DNA from: Cupriavidus taiwanensis | GTDB lineage: Bacteria; Pseudomonadota; Gammaproteobacteria; Burkholderiales; Burkholderiaceae | Length of the DNA: 64,000 bases | Assembly (NCBI RefSeq): GCF_900250115.1 | Contig: NZ_LT984803.1 | Coordinates: 372,001 to 436,000, forward strand | Reading direction: 5' to 3' | Shown here: piece after piece, positions 1 through 10,818 of the stretch | Numbering within the stretch: position 1 is the first letter of the stretch | How the letters are laid out: every line of letters starts with the position of its first letter | Made by a program: the position numbers and the translations under genes | Notes under the pieces: model-generated | Told to the model about the DNA's origin: nothing | Database searches by the model: none | Seen by the model: the letters and a program-made list of their open reading frames with translations, nothing else

Positions 1-2
1 CC

Positions 3-1208
3 GGCGTCAAGGTGCTGTTCGCCTCGCTGACCGGCGATGCGGGCCTGGACATGCTGGTCGGCGCGTTCCTGACCATCCTGTGCTATTCGAGCCTGGCCGT
101 GGTGCTGTTCTGCGGCGCGCTGGCCTCGGCCGGGGTGGTGTCGATCCACGTGGCGCTGGCGCTGGTGCTGGGCGCCAACCTGGGCTCGGGGGTGTCGGCG
201 CTGCTGACCACCTCGGGCAACAACCAGCCGGGCAAGCGCGTGACGCTGGGCAACCTGCTGTCGCGCCTGCTGGGCTGCCTGATCGCGCTGCCGCTGCTGG
301 GCCAGGCCGAGGAACTGCTGGGGCTGGTCGACCATGAGCCGCAACGGCTGATCGTCAACTTCCACCTGCTGTTCAACGTTGCGCTGGCGGTGCTGCTGCT
401 CGGCGCCACCGCGCCGCTGGCGCGTTTGTGCGAAAAGGTGCTGCCCGGGCGCAATACCGGCGACAGCCAGGTCACGCCGCGCCATCTCGACACCGCGGCG
501 CTGTCCACGCCCACGCTGGCGCTGTCCAATGCCGCGCGCGAGGTGCTGCGCATCGGTGACCGCATCGAGCAGATGCTGGACAACATGCTGCGCGTGCTGC
601 GCACCAACGATGCCAAGCTGGCCACCGCCACCTGCCGCATCGACAACGAGGTCGACGACCTCTACACCGCGATCAAGCTCTACCTGACCCGCATCAGCCT
701 GGAAGCGCTGGACGAGCGCGACGGCCAGCGCTGGACCGAAATCATCTCGCTGACGATCAACCTGGAGCATGCGGGCGATATCATCGAGCGCATCCTGCTC
801 GATACCAAGGACAAGAAGATCGCCCACAACCTGATGTTCTCCGAGGCCGGCATGCAGGAGATCGCCGAAATGCATGCGCGCCTGGTGGCCAACCTGCGGC
901 TGGGCTTGTCGGTGTTTCTCAATGGCGACCTCAAGAGCGCGCAGGCGCTGATGGCGGAGAAGGCGAACTTCCGCGAGCTGGAGCGCAAGTACGCGCGTAC
1001 CCATCTGCAGCGTGTCGCGGTGCAGACCGCGGAAAGCATCGAGACCAGTTCGCTGCATCTCGACGTGATCAGCGAGCTGAAGCGGCTGAACTCGCTGTTC
1101 TGCGCCACCGCCTATCCGGTGCTGGAGCAGGCCGGCGTGCTCAACCGCAGCCGTATGAAGGAAGATGATGTGCCGCCCGTATCGACCGTAGAGGCAGCGC
1201 GGCCCTGA
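3..1208 (+). CDS. Na/Pi cotransporter family protein with PhoU domain (5' truncated by window)
   Basis: The reading frame is already open at the left edge, so the N-terminus lies outside the window. The visible N-terminal part has hydrophobic helices and a glycine-rich LGANLGSGVSALLTT segment, which resembles the repeated GAN motifs of Na+/phosphate symporters (PF02690). From roughly visible residue 165 onward the protein becomes soluble and helical with acidic and arginine-rich heptads, as in a C-terminal PhoU domain. Family members sit in the inner membrane and take up phosphate with sodium. The fusion to PhoU suggests coupling to phosphate status. The stop is followed 9 bp later by the 3' end of a convergent gene. 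Family assignment is firm; substrate is inferred from the family. Confidence 0.88.
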   Translation, partial: GVKVLFASLTGDAGLDMLVGAFLTILCYSSLAVVLFCGALASAGVVSIHVALALVLGANLGSGVSALLTTSGNNQPGKRVTLGNLLSRLLGCLIALPLLGQAEELLGLVDHEPQRLIVNFHLLFNVALAVLLLGATAPLARLCEKVLPGRNTGDSQVTPRHLDTAALSTPTLALSNAAREVLRIGDRIEQMLDNMLRVLRTNDAKLATATCRIDNEVDDLYTAIKLYLTRISLEALDERDGQRWTEIISLTINLEHAGDIIERILLDTKDKKIAHNLMFSEAGMQEIAEMHARLVANLRLGLSVFLNGDLKSAQALMAEKANFRELERKYARTHLQRVAVQTAESIETSSLHLDVISELKRLNSLFCATAYPVLEQAGVLNRSRMKEDDVPPVSTVEAARP

Positions 1209-1217
1209 GCGGATCGG

Positions 1218-1703
1218 CTACAGCTTGTAGCCGAACTTGCGCAATAGCTCTTTTCGTTCCGCCACATCTGCCTCGGTCTCGATACCCAGCGGCGAGGCGC
1301 CGTCGATCACCCCCACCACGCCGCGCCCGGCATCGGTTTGCGCCACGATCACCTGCGTCGGGTTCGCGGTCGCGCAGTAGATCCGGCACACCTCCGGCAC
1401 GGCTCGCACCGCGCCCAGCACGTTTACCGGGAAGAAGCCGTCGCCCAGGAAGATCAGGAAGCTGTGGCCCGCGCCGATGGCGCGCGCGTTCTCGCAGGCC
1501 ATGTCGATCAGCTGCTCGTCGGTGCCCGACCAGCGCACCAGTCGCTTGCCCGAGGCCTCGCAGAACGCCAGCCCGAAACGGATGCGGGGCACGGTGCCCA
1601 CCAGCGCTTCGTGCAGGTCTTCCACGGTCTTGATGAAATGCGAATGGCCGAAGATAAAGTTGGTGGCTTCCGGCTTGGTGACCGGTACGACCGTCAGTTC
1701 CAT
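1218..1703 (-). CDS. Adenosine-specific kinase family protein
   Basis: A 161-residue soluble protein that matches the compact adenosine-specific kinase family (PF04008) in length and pattern. It opens with MELTVVPVTKP and has conserved stretches such as NFIFGHSHFIKTVEDLHEA, IRFGLAFCEASG and a GHSFLIFLGDGFFPVNVLG core. It has no signal peptide or membrane segment, so it should be cytosolic. The name comes from structural work on archaeal members; the physiological role in proteobacteria is poorly established. The gene converges with the phosphate symporter gene and stands alone. I recognise the family from the sequence pattern; the reaction is taken from the family name only. Confidence 0.8.
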   Translation of the reverse strand: MELTVVPVTKPEATNFIFGHSHFIKTVEDLHEALVGTVPRIRFGLAFCEASGKRLVRWSGTDEQLIDMACENARAIGAGHSFLIFLGDGFFPVNVLGAVRAVPEVCRIYCATANPTQVIVAQTDAGRGVVGVIDGASPLGIETEADVAERKELLRKFGYKL

Positions 1704-1818
1704 GGCGGGGCTCCTGTGCGATGCGTGTCGACGTCCGCTTCATGGTAGGGCGCGAAGTAGCGAAAGCAAGCCGGCGCCTGCTATACCGAAAAGGGTTGGC
1801 CCATCAACGGAGCTGCCG

Positions 1819-2412
1819 ATGCCCGCCTTTTGCCGATTGCTTGCCCTGCTTGCCATCGTCCCGACGCTTGCCGCCGCGCAGGTCGCTCCGGCATCACAGC
1901 GCGAGATCGCGGTGAGTGAGTTGCGGCACCCGAATGTCGTGGTGGTGCTGCGCCATGCCAGCGCGCCGGGCGTGGGCGATCCGCCCGGGTTCCGGCTGGC
2001 GGATTGCGCCACCCAGCGCAACCTCGACACGCGCGGACGCGAGCAGGCGGCGCGGCTGGGAGCGAGCTGGAAGGCGGCCGGCTTCCGGCCGACGCAGGTA
2101 TGGAGCAGCGCCTGGTGCCGCTGCCAGGACACCGCGCGGCTGATCGGGCTGGGACCGGTGCAGGTGCAGCCGCTGCTCAATTCATTCTTCGGCGCGGATG
2201 CGCAGCGCCGCGACGCGCAGGTCGCGCAACTGTCGCGGCTGATCGACGGTCTCCACTCCCGCGGCGGGCCTTACCTGATGGTCACGCACCAGGTGGTGAT
2301 CACCGCGCTGACAGGCCATGGCGCCGACAGCGGCGGGGGTGTGGTGATCGAATTGCCGCAGGGTGGCACGGCGCGGCGCACGCGCGTGCTGCCGGCCGCC
2401 GGGCTGGATTGA
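1819..2412 (+). CDS. Exported histidine phosphatase superfamily protein
   Basis: A 197-residue protein whose first ~20 residues form a signal peptide (MPAFCRLLALLAIVPTLAAA, then Q). The open frame extends further upstream, but this ATG is chosen because it gives a clean signal peptide. The mature part has the N-terminal motif VVVVLRHASAPG, with Arg45 and the expected phospho-acceptor His46; the usual RHG is RHA here. A second catalytic-type His lies at about residue 157 in MVTHQVVITALTG. An NLDTRGREQAARLG stretch is also typical of the family. The likely role is a periplasmic phosphohydrolase of unknown substrate. There is no obvious operon partner. Confidence 0.85.
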   Translation: MPAFCRLLALLAIVPTLAAAQVAPASQREIAVSELRHPNVVVVLRHASAPGVGDPPGFRLADCATQRNLDTRGREQAARLGASWKAAGFRPTQVWSSAWCRCQDTARLIGLGPVQVQPLLNSFFGADAQRRDAQVAQLSRLIDGLHSRGGPYLMVTHQVVITALTGHGADSGGGVVIELPQGGTARRTRVLPAAGLD

Positions 2413-2464
2413 CCGCGGGCTGCGAAGGCTAGTACAGCAGCCGCTGGCCCTCGATGCGGTACGG

Positions 2465-2770
2465 CTATTCAACGACAAAAGACCCTTCACCGCGCGCGCA
2501 CAAGAATCCCACACATGCTTCGATATTGGTTCCAACCACTGCTTGAAACGATGGGGCCATACAGGCGGTAAAGCCGTCGACCTGGTGCGGATTCCATTGG
2601 ATCAGGCCCTCCCAGCTCCATTGGCATCCCAACAAAGGAATTCTCGATACGACGCGTCCTTTGGGGCTGCCTGTGAAATCATGAAAGATTGCGTAGGAAG
2701 CGGGATAGAAGAGGGTGTCTCTCTTAGTGATATAGCCGTTGTTCGGGTAGACGCTGATGGTAGGAATCAC
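2465..2770 (-). CDS. Hypothetical protein, GTG start overlapping upstream gene
   Basis: A 101-residue open frame starting with GTG whose last two bases are shared with the TGA stop of the gene at 2767-3198 (GTGA overlap), which implies translational coupling. I do not recognise the protein. It is rich in aromatic and cysteine residues (YPNNGYITKRDTLFYPASYA near the N-terminus; CVGFLC near the C-terminus) and has no clear signal peptide. The underlying DNA is visibly less GC-rich than its neighbours and lacks their strong third-position G/C bias, so it may be recently acquired or degenerate. It could be the broken C-terminal part of a longer ancestral gene. Moderate-to-low confidence that it is expressed. 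Confidence 0.45.
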   Translation of the reverse strand: MIPTISVYPNNGYITKRDTLFYPASYAIFHDFTGSPKGRVVSRIPLLGCQWSWEGLIQWNPHQVDGFTACMAPSFQAVVGTNIEACVGFLCARGEGSFVVE

Positions 2771-3198
2771 AGTCGATGAATGGGAGCCAAGCGGCCGTCC
2801 TGTTCGGGCGACAACATCCGCGGAGACTGCGGAATGAGGAAGGGCGCCTTCTCCATCTCGGTGTCGGGCGAAATGACATTCTGGTCGGGGCTCTTTGGGA
2901 TATAGGCGCCCGAGAATCCCGGCGCGGAAGGACCGAGCCGCCGGCAGACCACTGCGTCAAACGTCTTCGGCCCTAGCGTCACGTCGCGGTCATTGGTGAT
3001 GTCCACGCCGCCGTGCAGCTGGCACCAGCGCGCGTGGCGCTCATTGGCTTCAGGCAATTGTTGCGACCGCAGGATGGTGCGAGAGCCATCGGCATTGCGC
3101 ATCGCGTTGTCGGGCGCATTCTGCGCAAGGGCAGGGATCATGCATGCCGCAGCCCCGAGCGCGGCGATCGTGAGCGCATGCTGCATTCGACTTCGCAT
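2767..3198 (-). CDS. Hypothetical exported protein
   Basis: A 143-residue protein with an N-terminal signal peptide (MRSRMQHALTIAALGAAAC... ending near PALAQ). An ATG two codons upstream (3204) abuts a GAGGAG ribosome site with no spacing, whereas the ATG at 3198 sits about six bases from it, so 3198 is preferred. The mature part has four cysteines or so in a short polar domain (WCQLHGGVDITNDRDV, VVCRRLGPSAPGFSGAY) and no family I can name. It lies immediately upstream of, and overlaps by GTGA with, another unknown gene. It is probably periplasmic; function unknown. Confidence 0.65.
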   Translation of the reverse strand: MRSRMQHALTIAALGAAACMIPALAQNAPDNAMRNADGSRTILRSQQLPEANERHARWCQLHGGVDITNDRDVTLGPKTFDAVVCRRLGPSAPGFSGAYIPKSPDQNVISPDTEMEKAPFLIPQSPRMLSPEQDGRLAPIHRL

Positions 3199-3380
3199 CG
3201 GCATCTCCTCGTTGTCCAGTAAAGGAAGGACGTGGACGCGTCCATGCCTTCACGTTAGGAGATGAGCGGGCGCCTAGGCCATCAATGTCGGCACATCTTG
3301 ATGCAAGGCAACTAACGACTGCCGATGCGAGAAAGTCCAGAAGATTCTTGCACCGCGCCTCACCGAAAATTCCGAAGGCC

Positions 3381-6242
<2,862 letters not shown>

Positions 6243-6354
6243 ATGCCGAAAAGTCGTCGCCAGGCGGGCCGCCCCGGCCGGAATGCGCGCCCGGGCGCAC
6301 CTCTCGGGGGCAGCCGGCATGGCCAGGTGACCCGGGAAGCGCGAAGGAGCAAAC

Positions 6355-6370
6355 CTGTTAATATACCCAA
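6355..6370. promoter_or_regulatory. Possible degenerate LexA/SOS box in uvrA-MFS spacer
   Basis: The sequence CTGTTAATATACCCAA has the left half (CTGT followed by an AT-rich spacer) of the LexA consensus CTG-N10-CAG, but the right half reads CAA instead of CAG. It is the most AT-rich spot in the spacer between uvrA and the divergent transporter gene. On the uvrA strand it also contains a TATATT that could serve as a -10 element. uvrA is commonly SOS-controlled, which makes the location plausible, but the match is incomplete. Confidence 0.3.
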
Positions 6371-6466
6371 CTTCGGTTTCCGGGGTTGTCCGGCCACCAG
6401 CGGACCGACCATTGCCGCCCACCGGCATCCAGCCCGACCCCGAATTCACACGATCCCACGATCGCC

Positions 6467-7717
6467 ATGCCGTCGATCCCTTCTTCTTCCCCGGAAACGG
6501 GTGCCGCCGACGCATCCCAGGCCCCCGCGCGCGAACGCATGACGCGCGCCGAGCTGCGCGCCGCGGTGTCGCTGGCCAGCATTTTTGCGCTGCGCATGCT
6601 GGGCCTGTTCCTGATCCTGCCGGTCTTCGCCGAATACGCCCGGACCCTGCCCGACGGGCAGGACGCGCAGCGCGTGGGCCTGGCCATGGGCATCTACGGC
6701 CTGATGCAGGCGTTCCTGCATATCCCGCTGGGCTGGCTGTCCGACCGCGTCGGGCGCAAGCCGGTGATGGTGGGCGGGCTGCTGCTGTTTATCGCCGGCG
6801 GCCTGGTGGCCGCGTTCTCCGACACGCTGTCCGGCATCATCGCCGGGCGCGCGCTGCAGGGCATGGGGGCGATCTCCGCCGCCATCACCGCCTGCATCGC
6901 CGACCTGACCCGCGAGCGCCATCGCACCAAGGCGATGGCGATGGTGGGCGGCAGCATCGGGCTGACCTTTGCGCTGTCGCTGGTGATCGCCTCGCCGCTG
7001 CTGCACGGCATCGGCATGTCCGGCATCTTCGGGCTGATGTCGGTGCTGGGCCTGGTCGCCATCGGCGTGACCGTGTTCCTGGTGCCGACTCCGCCGCCGC
7101 CGCACCCGGTGCGGCTGCCGTTGCGCAAGGTGCTGCTCAACGGCGACCTGGCGCGGCTCAATGTCGGCGTGCTGGCGCTGCACGCGTCGCAAGTGGCGAT
7201 GTTCATGGTGGTGCCGGCGATGCTGGCCGATGCCGGCATGCCGCTGGACCAGCACTGGAAGGTCTACCTGCCGGTGGTGCTGGTGTCCTTCGTGCTGATG
7301 CTGGGCCCGATGATGGCGGCCGAGCGCTATGGCCGGGTGCGCCCGGTGCTGCTGGGCGCGGTCGCGCTGATGACCGCGGTGCAGCTGCTGTTTGCCGCGG
7401 TGCACGGGCTGTGGGCGATCGTCGGGGTCTTGCTGCTGTTCTTCGTCGCCTTCAACGTGCTGGAGGCGATGCAGCCGTCGCTGGTGTCGCGCTACGCCGC
7501 GGGCGCGCGCGGCGCCGCGCTCGGCGTCTACAACACCACCCAGGCGCTGGGCCTGTTCCTGGGCGGTGCCGCGGGCGGCTGGCTGCTCAAGCACGAGGGC
7601 CGCAATGCCGTGTTCGTCGGCTGCGCGGCGGTGCTGTTGCTGTGGCTTATAATCGCCTGGAGCATGAAGGCGCCGCCGGCGCGCGGTCAGGAAGCCGCAC
7701 CGGCGACCGCGGCCTGA
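6467..7717 (+). CDS. MFS transporter
   Basis: A 416-residue polytopic inner-membrane protein with about 12 predicted helices, typical of major facilitator drug/metabolite exporters. The conserved loop 2-3 motif is present as [17 protein letters not shown] at roughly residues 90-106. The start chosen ([12 protein letters not shown]) gives a short polar N-terminus before the first helix ([20 protein letters not shown]). The gene is divergent from uvrA and upstream of ssb, an arrangement common in Ralstonia and Cupriavidus. Substrate cannot be told from the sequence; a YajR-like or multidrug export role is possible. Confidence 0.9.
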   Translation: MPSIPSSSPETGAADASQAPARERMTRAELRAAVSLASIFALRMLGLFLILPVFAEYARTLPDGQDAQRVGLAMGIYGLMQAFLHIPLGWLSDRVGRKPVMVGGLLLFIAGGLVAAFSDTLSGIIAGRALQGMGAISAAITACIADLTRERHRTKAMAMVGGSIGLTFALSLVIASPLLHGIGMSGIFGLMSVLGLVAIGVTVFLVPTPPPPHPVRLPLRKVLLNGDLARLNVGVLALHASQVAMFMVVPAMLADAGMPLDQHWKVYLPVVLVSFVLMLGPMMAAERYGRVRPVLLGAVALMTAVQLLFAAVHGLWAIVGVLLLFFVAFNVLEAMQPSLVSRYAAGARGAALGVYNTTQALGLFLGGAAGGWLLKHEGRNAVFVGCAAVLLLWLIIAWSMKAPPARGQEAAPATAA

Positions 7718-7776
7718 GCCGGCGCCTGGGTTCGCATCATTTCGTAAAGCATTGGGGCCTGAAAGAGGCCTAGCAT

Positions 7777-7812
7777 CATCGCGCCACCCGGCATTCTGGC
7801 GGGGGCGCGATG
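7777..7812. repeat. Strong inverted repeat between MFS gene and ssb
   Basis: Nine-base arms CATCGCGCC and GGCGCGATG enclose a second short stem (CCCG/CGGG) and a nine-base loop. It lies 60 bp after the transporter stop and just before the duplicated ssb leader. There is no T-tract, so it is not a standard intrinsic terminator. It may still insulate the two genes or fold in the transcript. Confidence 0.55.
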
Positions 7813-7818
7813 TTCGTT

Positions 7819-7852
7819 TACGTCGCGGTACTATCTACGTCGCGGTACTATC
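7819..7852 (+). repeat. Perfect 17-bp tandem duplication in the ssb leader
   Basis: The unit TACGTCGCGGTACTATC occurs twice head to tail (7819-7835 and 7836-7852) with no mismatch. Each unit contains TACTAT, which could act as a -10-like hexamer at 7829 and 7846. The duplication lies about 80 bp upstream of the ssb start codon, in the region expected to hold its promoter. Confidence 0.9.
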
Positions 7853-7933
7853 GCGTCAAACCACAACCCGCTTTCACCGTCATCGTATTGCCACGCTTTT
7901 CAACACCGCGCGTGGCTTTTGGAGAACATTCAC

Positions 7934-8473
7934 ATGGCATCGGTCAACAAAGTCATTCTCGTCGGCAACCTCGGCGCAGACCCGGAAACGCGCTACATGC
8001 CCAGCGGCGACGCCGTCACCAACCTGCGCCTGGCCACCACCGACCGCTACAAGGACAAGCAGTCCGGCGAGATGAAGGAAGCCACCGAATGGCATCGCGT
8101 CGCGATGTTCGGCAAGCTGGCCGAAATCGCCGCGCAGTACCTGCGCAAGGGCTCGTCGGTCTATATCGAGGGCCGCATCCGAACCCGCAAGTGGCAGGAC
8201 CAGTCCGGCCAGGACAAGTATTCCACCGAGATCGTCGCCGACCAGATGCAGATGCTGGGTTCGCGCCAGGGCGGTGGCGGCGGTGGCGGCGAGGAAGGCG
8301 GCTACGGCGGCGGCGGTGGTGGCGGCGGTTATAGCCGCGAATCGTCGGGCGGCGGCTATGGCGGTGGCCGTGGCGCGCAGGGTGGTGGCGGCCAGCAGGG
8401 CGGCGCCGCGCGCCGTCCGCAACAGCCGGCCTCGAATGGCTTCGAGGACATGGACGACGATATTCCGTTCTGA
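7934..8473 (+). CDS. ssb: Single-stranded DNA-binding protein
   Basis: A 179-residue SSB. Residues 1 to about 110 form the OB-fold, starting [21 protein letters not shown] and including the family's [20 protein letters not shown] long glycine-rich, low-complexity linker follows (about 115-165). The protein ends with the acidic tail DMDDDIPF that recruits repair and replication proteins. The start is set by a GGAG site about ten bases upstream and by family alignment; an in-frame ATG five codons earlier is ignored. It acts as a tetramer on ssDNA in replication, recombination and repair. It is followed by a good intrinsic terminator. Confidence 0.98.
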   Translation: MASVNKVILVGNLGADPETRYMPSGDAVTNLRLATTDRYKDKQSGEMKEATEWHRVAMFGKLAEIAAQYLRKGSSVYIEGRIRTRKWQDQSGQDKYSTEIVADQMQMLGSRQGGGGGGGEEGGYGGGGGGGGYSRESSGGGYGGGRGAQGGGGQQGGAARRPQQPASNGFEDMDDDIPF

Positions 8474-8506
8474 GGATCGCGACAGAAGCTCGCCATCATT
8501 GGCAAG

Positions 8507-8536
8507 AAACCCCCGCCCTGCGGGGGTTTTGTTTTT
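8507..8536 (+). terminator. Rho-independent terminator of ssb
   Basis: A CCCCCGC / GCGGGGG stem closed by a short loop is followed by TTTTGTTTTTT, 35 bp downstream of the ssb stop codon. Confidence 0.9.
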
Positions 8537-8574
8537 TGTTCGGCGCGTGCAGGCGTGCCGCGCGAAGCCAGGCT

Positions 8575-9747
8575 TTACGCCAACGCCGGCAAGCCGGCCT
8601 CCCGCTCCCACTCGACGCAGTTGCGGCCGTTGCTCTTGGCAGCGTACAGCACGTGGTCCGCGCGCATCAGCAGCGCTTCCAGGTCTTCGCCGGGCCGCAG
8701 CGTGGCCACGCCAAAGCTGGCGGTCACGTTGCGCATGCCCGGCAGGGCCTCCATGCTGGTCTGCTCCAGCGTCTCGCGCAGCCGCCCGGCCAGCTGCAGC
8801 GCCGCTTCGTGCGGGGTGTCGGGCAACAGCACGACGAATTCCTCGCCGCCCAGGCGCGCGGCGATATCGCGGCGGCGGATGCCCGCGGCGATGACGCGTC
8901 CGACCTGCGCCAGCACCGCATCGCCGGCGCTGTGGCCGTAGTTGTCGTTGATGAACTTGAAGAAGTCCAGGTCGCACAGCAGCATGCTCAGCGACTCGCC
9001 GGGGCGCGGCGGGATCTGGCGCGCGGCGAGGGCCTCGAGGCTGCGGCGCGAGTGCAGCTGGGTCAGCGGGTCGGTATCGCGTTCATGGCGCAGGTCGTCG
9101 ATCACGTCCTGCGCGGTCGCCGCCAGCAGCGCCAGCCCGAGCGCCAGCAGCAGCAAGGCCAGCGTGGCCTGCAGCCATAGCCAGCAGGCGGCGGGCGGCA
9201 GCACGATGGCATCGTGCGCGGCGGCCGGCGCCAGCGCCAGCAGCGTGCGCGGCAGGAACTGGAGCGTGAACACCAGGTACACCCAGAACAGCACCCGGTC
9301 CACGGTGCGGCCGGTGCGCAGCCGGGCCAGCGACGCGACCCCCGTCAGCAGGATCAGTGCGACGCCGACATTCAGGATGCAGATGCGCGCGACCAGGCTC
9401 GGGTGCGCGAGGTCGAACCACGCCACCATGCCGAACAGGGCGAGCGGCAGCGCCACCGCCGCGCAGCGGTCGGGGCGCGCGCCGATGCGGGCCAGCATGC
9501 CGCGCAACATCAGCACGGCGCTGCCCAGGTAGAGCGCGCCGGCGACGGTGGCAGTCCCGCCGCCAGCGCGCGGCGGCCACGCGATCTGCAGGCCGATTGC
9601 CGCGGCGGCCAGCAGATAGCAGGCGCCCAGCTGCAGCAGATGGGGCCGCGTACGCTCATGGTGCCACGCAAACAGGAAGCACAGGGCAAGCAGCGAGGCA
9701 ATGGCGGGATTGACCAGTGCCAGGAATAGACCGGCATCGTGCAACAC
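8575..9747 (-). CDS. Membrane-bound diguanylate cyclase (GGDEF)
   Basis: A 390-residue protein: about six N-terminal hydrophobic helices (residues ~8-205) followed by a GGDEF domain. The catalytic motif is GGEEF at residues 300-304, and an inhibitory I-site RRRD lies at 291-294, exactly five residues upstream. It should therefore make cyclic di-GMP from two GTP and be product-inhibited. The GTG at 9747 is chosen because AGGGGA sits six bases upstream and the protein then begins directly with a membrane segment (LHDAGLFLALVNPAIASLLALC); the frame stays open further upstream without support. It is convergent with ssb and divergent from an RcnB-like gene. The membrane input signal is unknown. 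Confidence 0.92.
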   Translation of the reverse strand: MLHDAGLFLALVNPAIASLLALCFLFAWHHERTRPHLLQLGACYLLAAAAIGLQIAWPPRAGGGTATVAGALYLGSAVLMLRGMLARIGARPDRCAAVALPLALFGMVAWFDLAHPSLVARICILNVGVALILLTGVASLARLRTGRTVDRVLFWVYLVFTLQFLPRTLLALAPAAAHDAIVLPPAACWLWLQATLALLLLALGLALLAATAQDVIDDLRHERDTDPLTQLHSRRSLEALAARQIPPRPGESLSMLLCDLDFFKFINDNYGHSAGDAVLAQVGRVIAAGIRRRDIAARLGGEEFVVLLPDTPHEAALQLAGRLRETLEQTSMEALPGMRNVTASFGVATLRPGEDLEALLMRADHVLYAAKSNGRNCVEWEREAGLPALA

Positions 9748-10137
9748 GGAAAGTCCCCTGTCTTGGTGAGTTCTCTGGCAGGGAAGCCCGCGTGCGCAGC
9801 GCGTCCGGGCGCGCAAGCCAGGGAACATGGAAAGCGGTAGGCGCCCGCGCGTGCGCAGTGTCGCGCCGGCGAAGCCCGCAGTGCGGCCGCGGTCAATGAG
9901 CCGGGCGGCAACGGCTGGTAACAAATTGTTTCTTTGCCAGCATTCTAGACATGGGTGACGCCGGCGGCGCTCCCCCGAATGGGGGCGTGACCGGCAAACA
10001 ATTGTGAACACGCGGGGGCTCGCGCGGGCCCAGGCGCCGCGGCCCCCGGATGCCCCTTTGCCGGCATTTGTGACTAATCTGGTAGATGCTGTCGGATCCT
10101 CCGGCAGTTCGGTTTTCCCGTACGCAAGGAGATCACG
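9748..10137. other. 390-bp divergent intergenic region with paired palindromes
   Basis: No gene is seen here. Two related AT-rich palindromic sites lie 70 bp apart in opposite orientation: AACAAATTGTT at 9920-9930 and ACAATTGT at 9998-10005. Each is flanked on one side by GGCAAA when read in its own direction. Between them is a perfect CCCCC-GAAT-GGGGG hairpin (9972-9985). The region must carry the promoters of both the GGDEF gene and the RcnB-like gene, but no convincing -35/-10 pair could be assigned. Confidence 0.5.
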
Positions 10138-10476
10138 ATGAAGACCAAGAAAGCGATGCCAGTGTTGTTGCTGGCGGCAAGCGTGCTGGCGGTGCCGTTC
10201 GCGATGGCGCAGGGCGGTGCCAGGTCCAGGCCGATGACCGAACCCATGGCCGCGTCCGCGCCGATGGCGCAAAGCTCGCCCTATATGCAGGTGCAGCAGT
10301 GGAAGAAAGGGGACCGGCTGCCCACCGAGTTCCGGGACCGCCAGTATGTGATCGAGGACTACAAGCAGTACAACCTGCCTGCGCCGCGCAAGGGCACGCG
10401 CTGGGTCGGGGTCGGCGCCGAGTATTACCTGGTGGCGCCCAACGGCGTGATCCAGCAGGTCGGCTCAGGCTCCTGA
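10138..10476 (+). CDS. RcnB-like periplasmic protein
   Basis: A 112-residue exported protein with a clear signal peptide (residues 1-24, ending FAMAQ). The C-terminal half carries the RcnB-family pattern (PF11776): KKGDRLPTEFRDRQYVIEDY, a basic YNLPAPRKGTRWV segment, then YYLVAPNGVIQQV. In E. coli RcnB takes part in periplasmic nickel/cobalt homeostasis; many paralogues of unknown role exist in Burkholderiaceae, so a metal role here is only an inference. The ATG is preceded by AAGGAGA. An intrinsic terminator follows. Confidence 0.8.
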   Translation: MKTKKAMPVLLLAASVLAVPFAMAQGGARSRPMTEPMAASAPMAQSSPYMQVQQWKKGDRLPTEFRDRQYVIEDYKQYNLPAPRKGTRWVGVGAEYYLVAPNGVIQQVGSGS

Positions 10477-10508
10477 CGCCGCCCCCCGCATCCGCAGCAA
10501 ACATGGCG

Positions 10509-10540
10509 AACCGCCACGCTGACGCGTGGCGGTTTTGTTT
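10509..10540 (+). terminator. Rho-independent terminator after RcnB-like gene
   Basis: Perfect nine-base arms CCGCCACGC and GCGTGGCGG with a TGAC-type loop are followed by TTTTGTTTG, about 30 bp after the stop and between two convergent genes. Confidence 0.88.
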
Positions 10541-10557
10541 GTGGCCGGCATCGGCTG

Positions 10558-10818
10558 TCAGATGCCCAGGATCTTCTTCGCCTCGAGCAGCGACTTCATC
10601 GATTCATCGTGCTTGCCGGCCTTGTGATAGGCCTCGCCGTCGGCGCGCAGCTTGGCGACCTTGGCGGCGTCCTCGGTCGAGAGCTTGGGGTTGGTCGACA
10701 GCTTGGCATCGATGGCCTTCATCTCGTTGGGGCAGTTATGGGCGAATGCCATGCCGGCCGCGCCGCACAGCACGATTGCCGTCGCCAGGGGAAGGAACTT
10801 GTGCACAGTGGCCTCCAC
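10558..10818 (-). CDS. Small exported helical protein, unknown function
   Basis: An 86-residue protein with a signal peptide (up to about GMAFA, residue 26) and a short mature domain of about 60 residues. The mature part has one cysteine (HNCPNEMKAIDAKL) and lysine/alanine-rich helices ending AYHKAGKHDESMKSLLEAKKILGI, which looks like a single helical hairpin. A second possible start four codons later (GTG) would also preserve the signal peptide. Similar small signal-peptide proteins occur in Ralstonia relatives; I know of no assigned function. Confidence 0.7.
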   Translation of the reverse strand: MEATVHKFLPLATAIVLCGAAGMAFAHNCPNEMKAIDAKLSTNPKLSTEDAAKVAKLRADGEAYHKAGKHDESMKSLLEAKKILGI

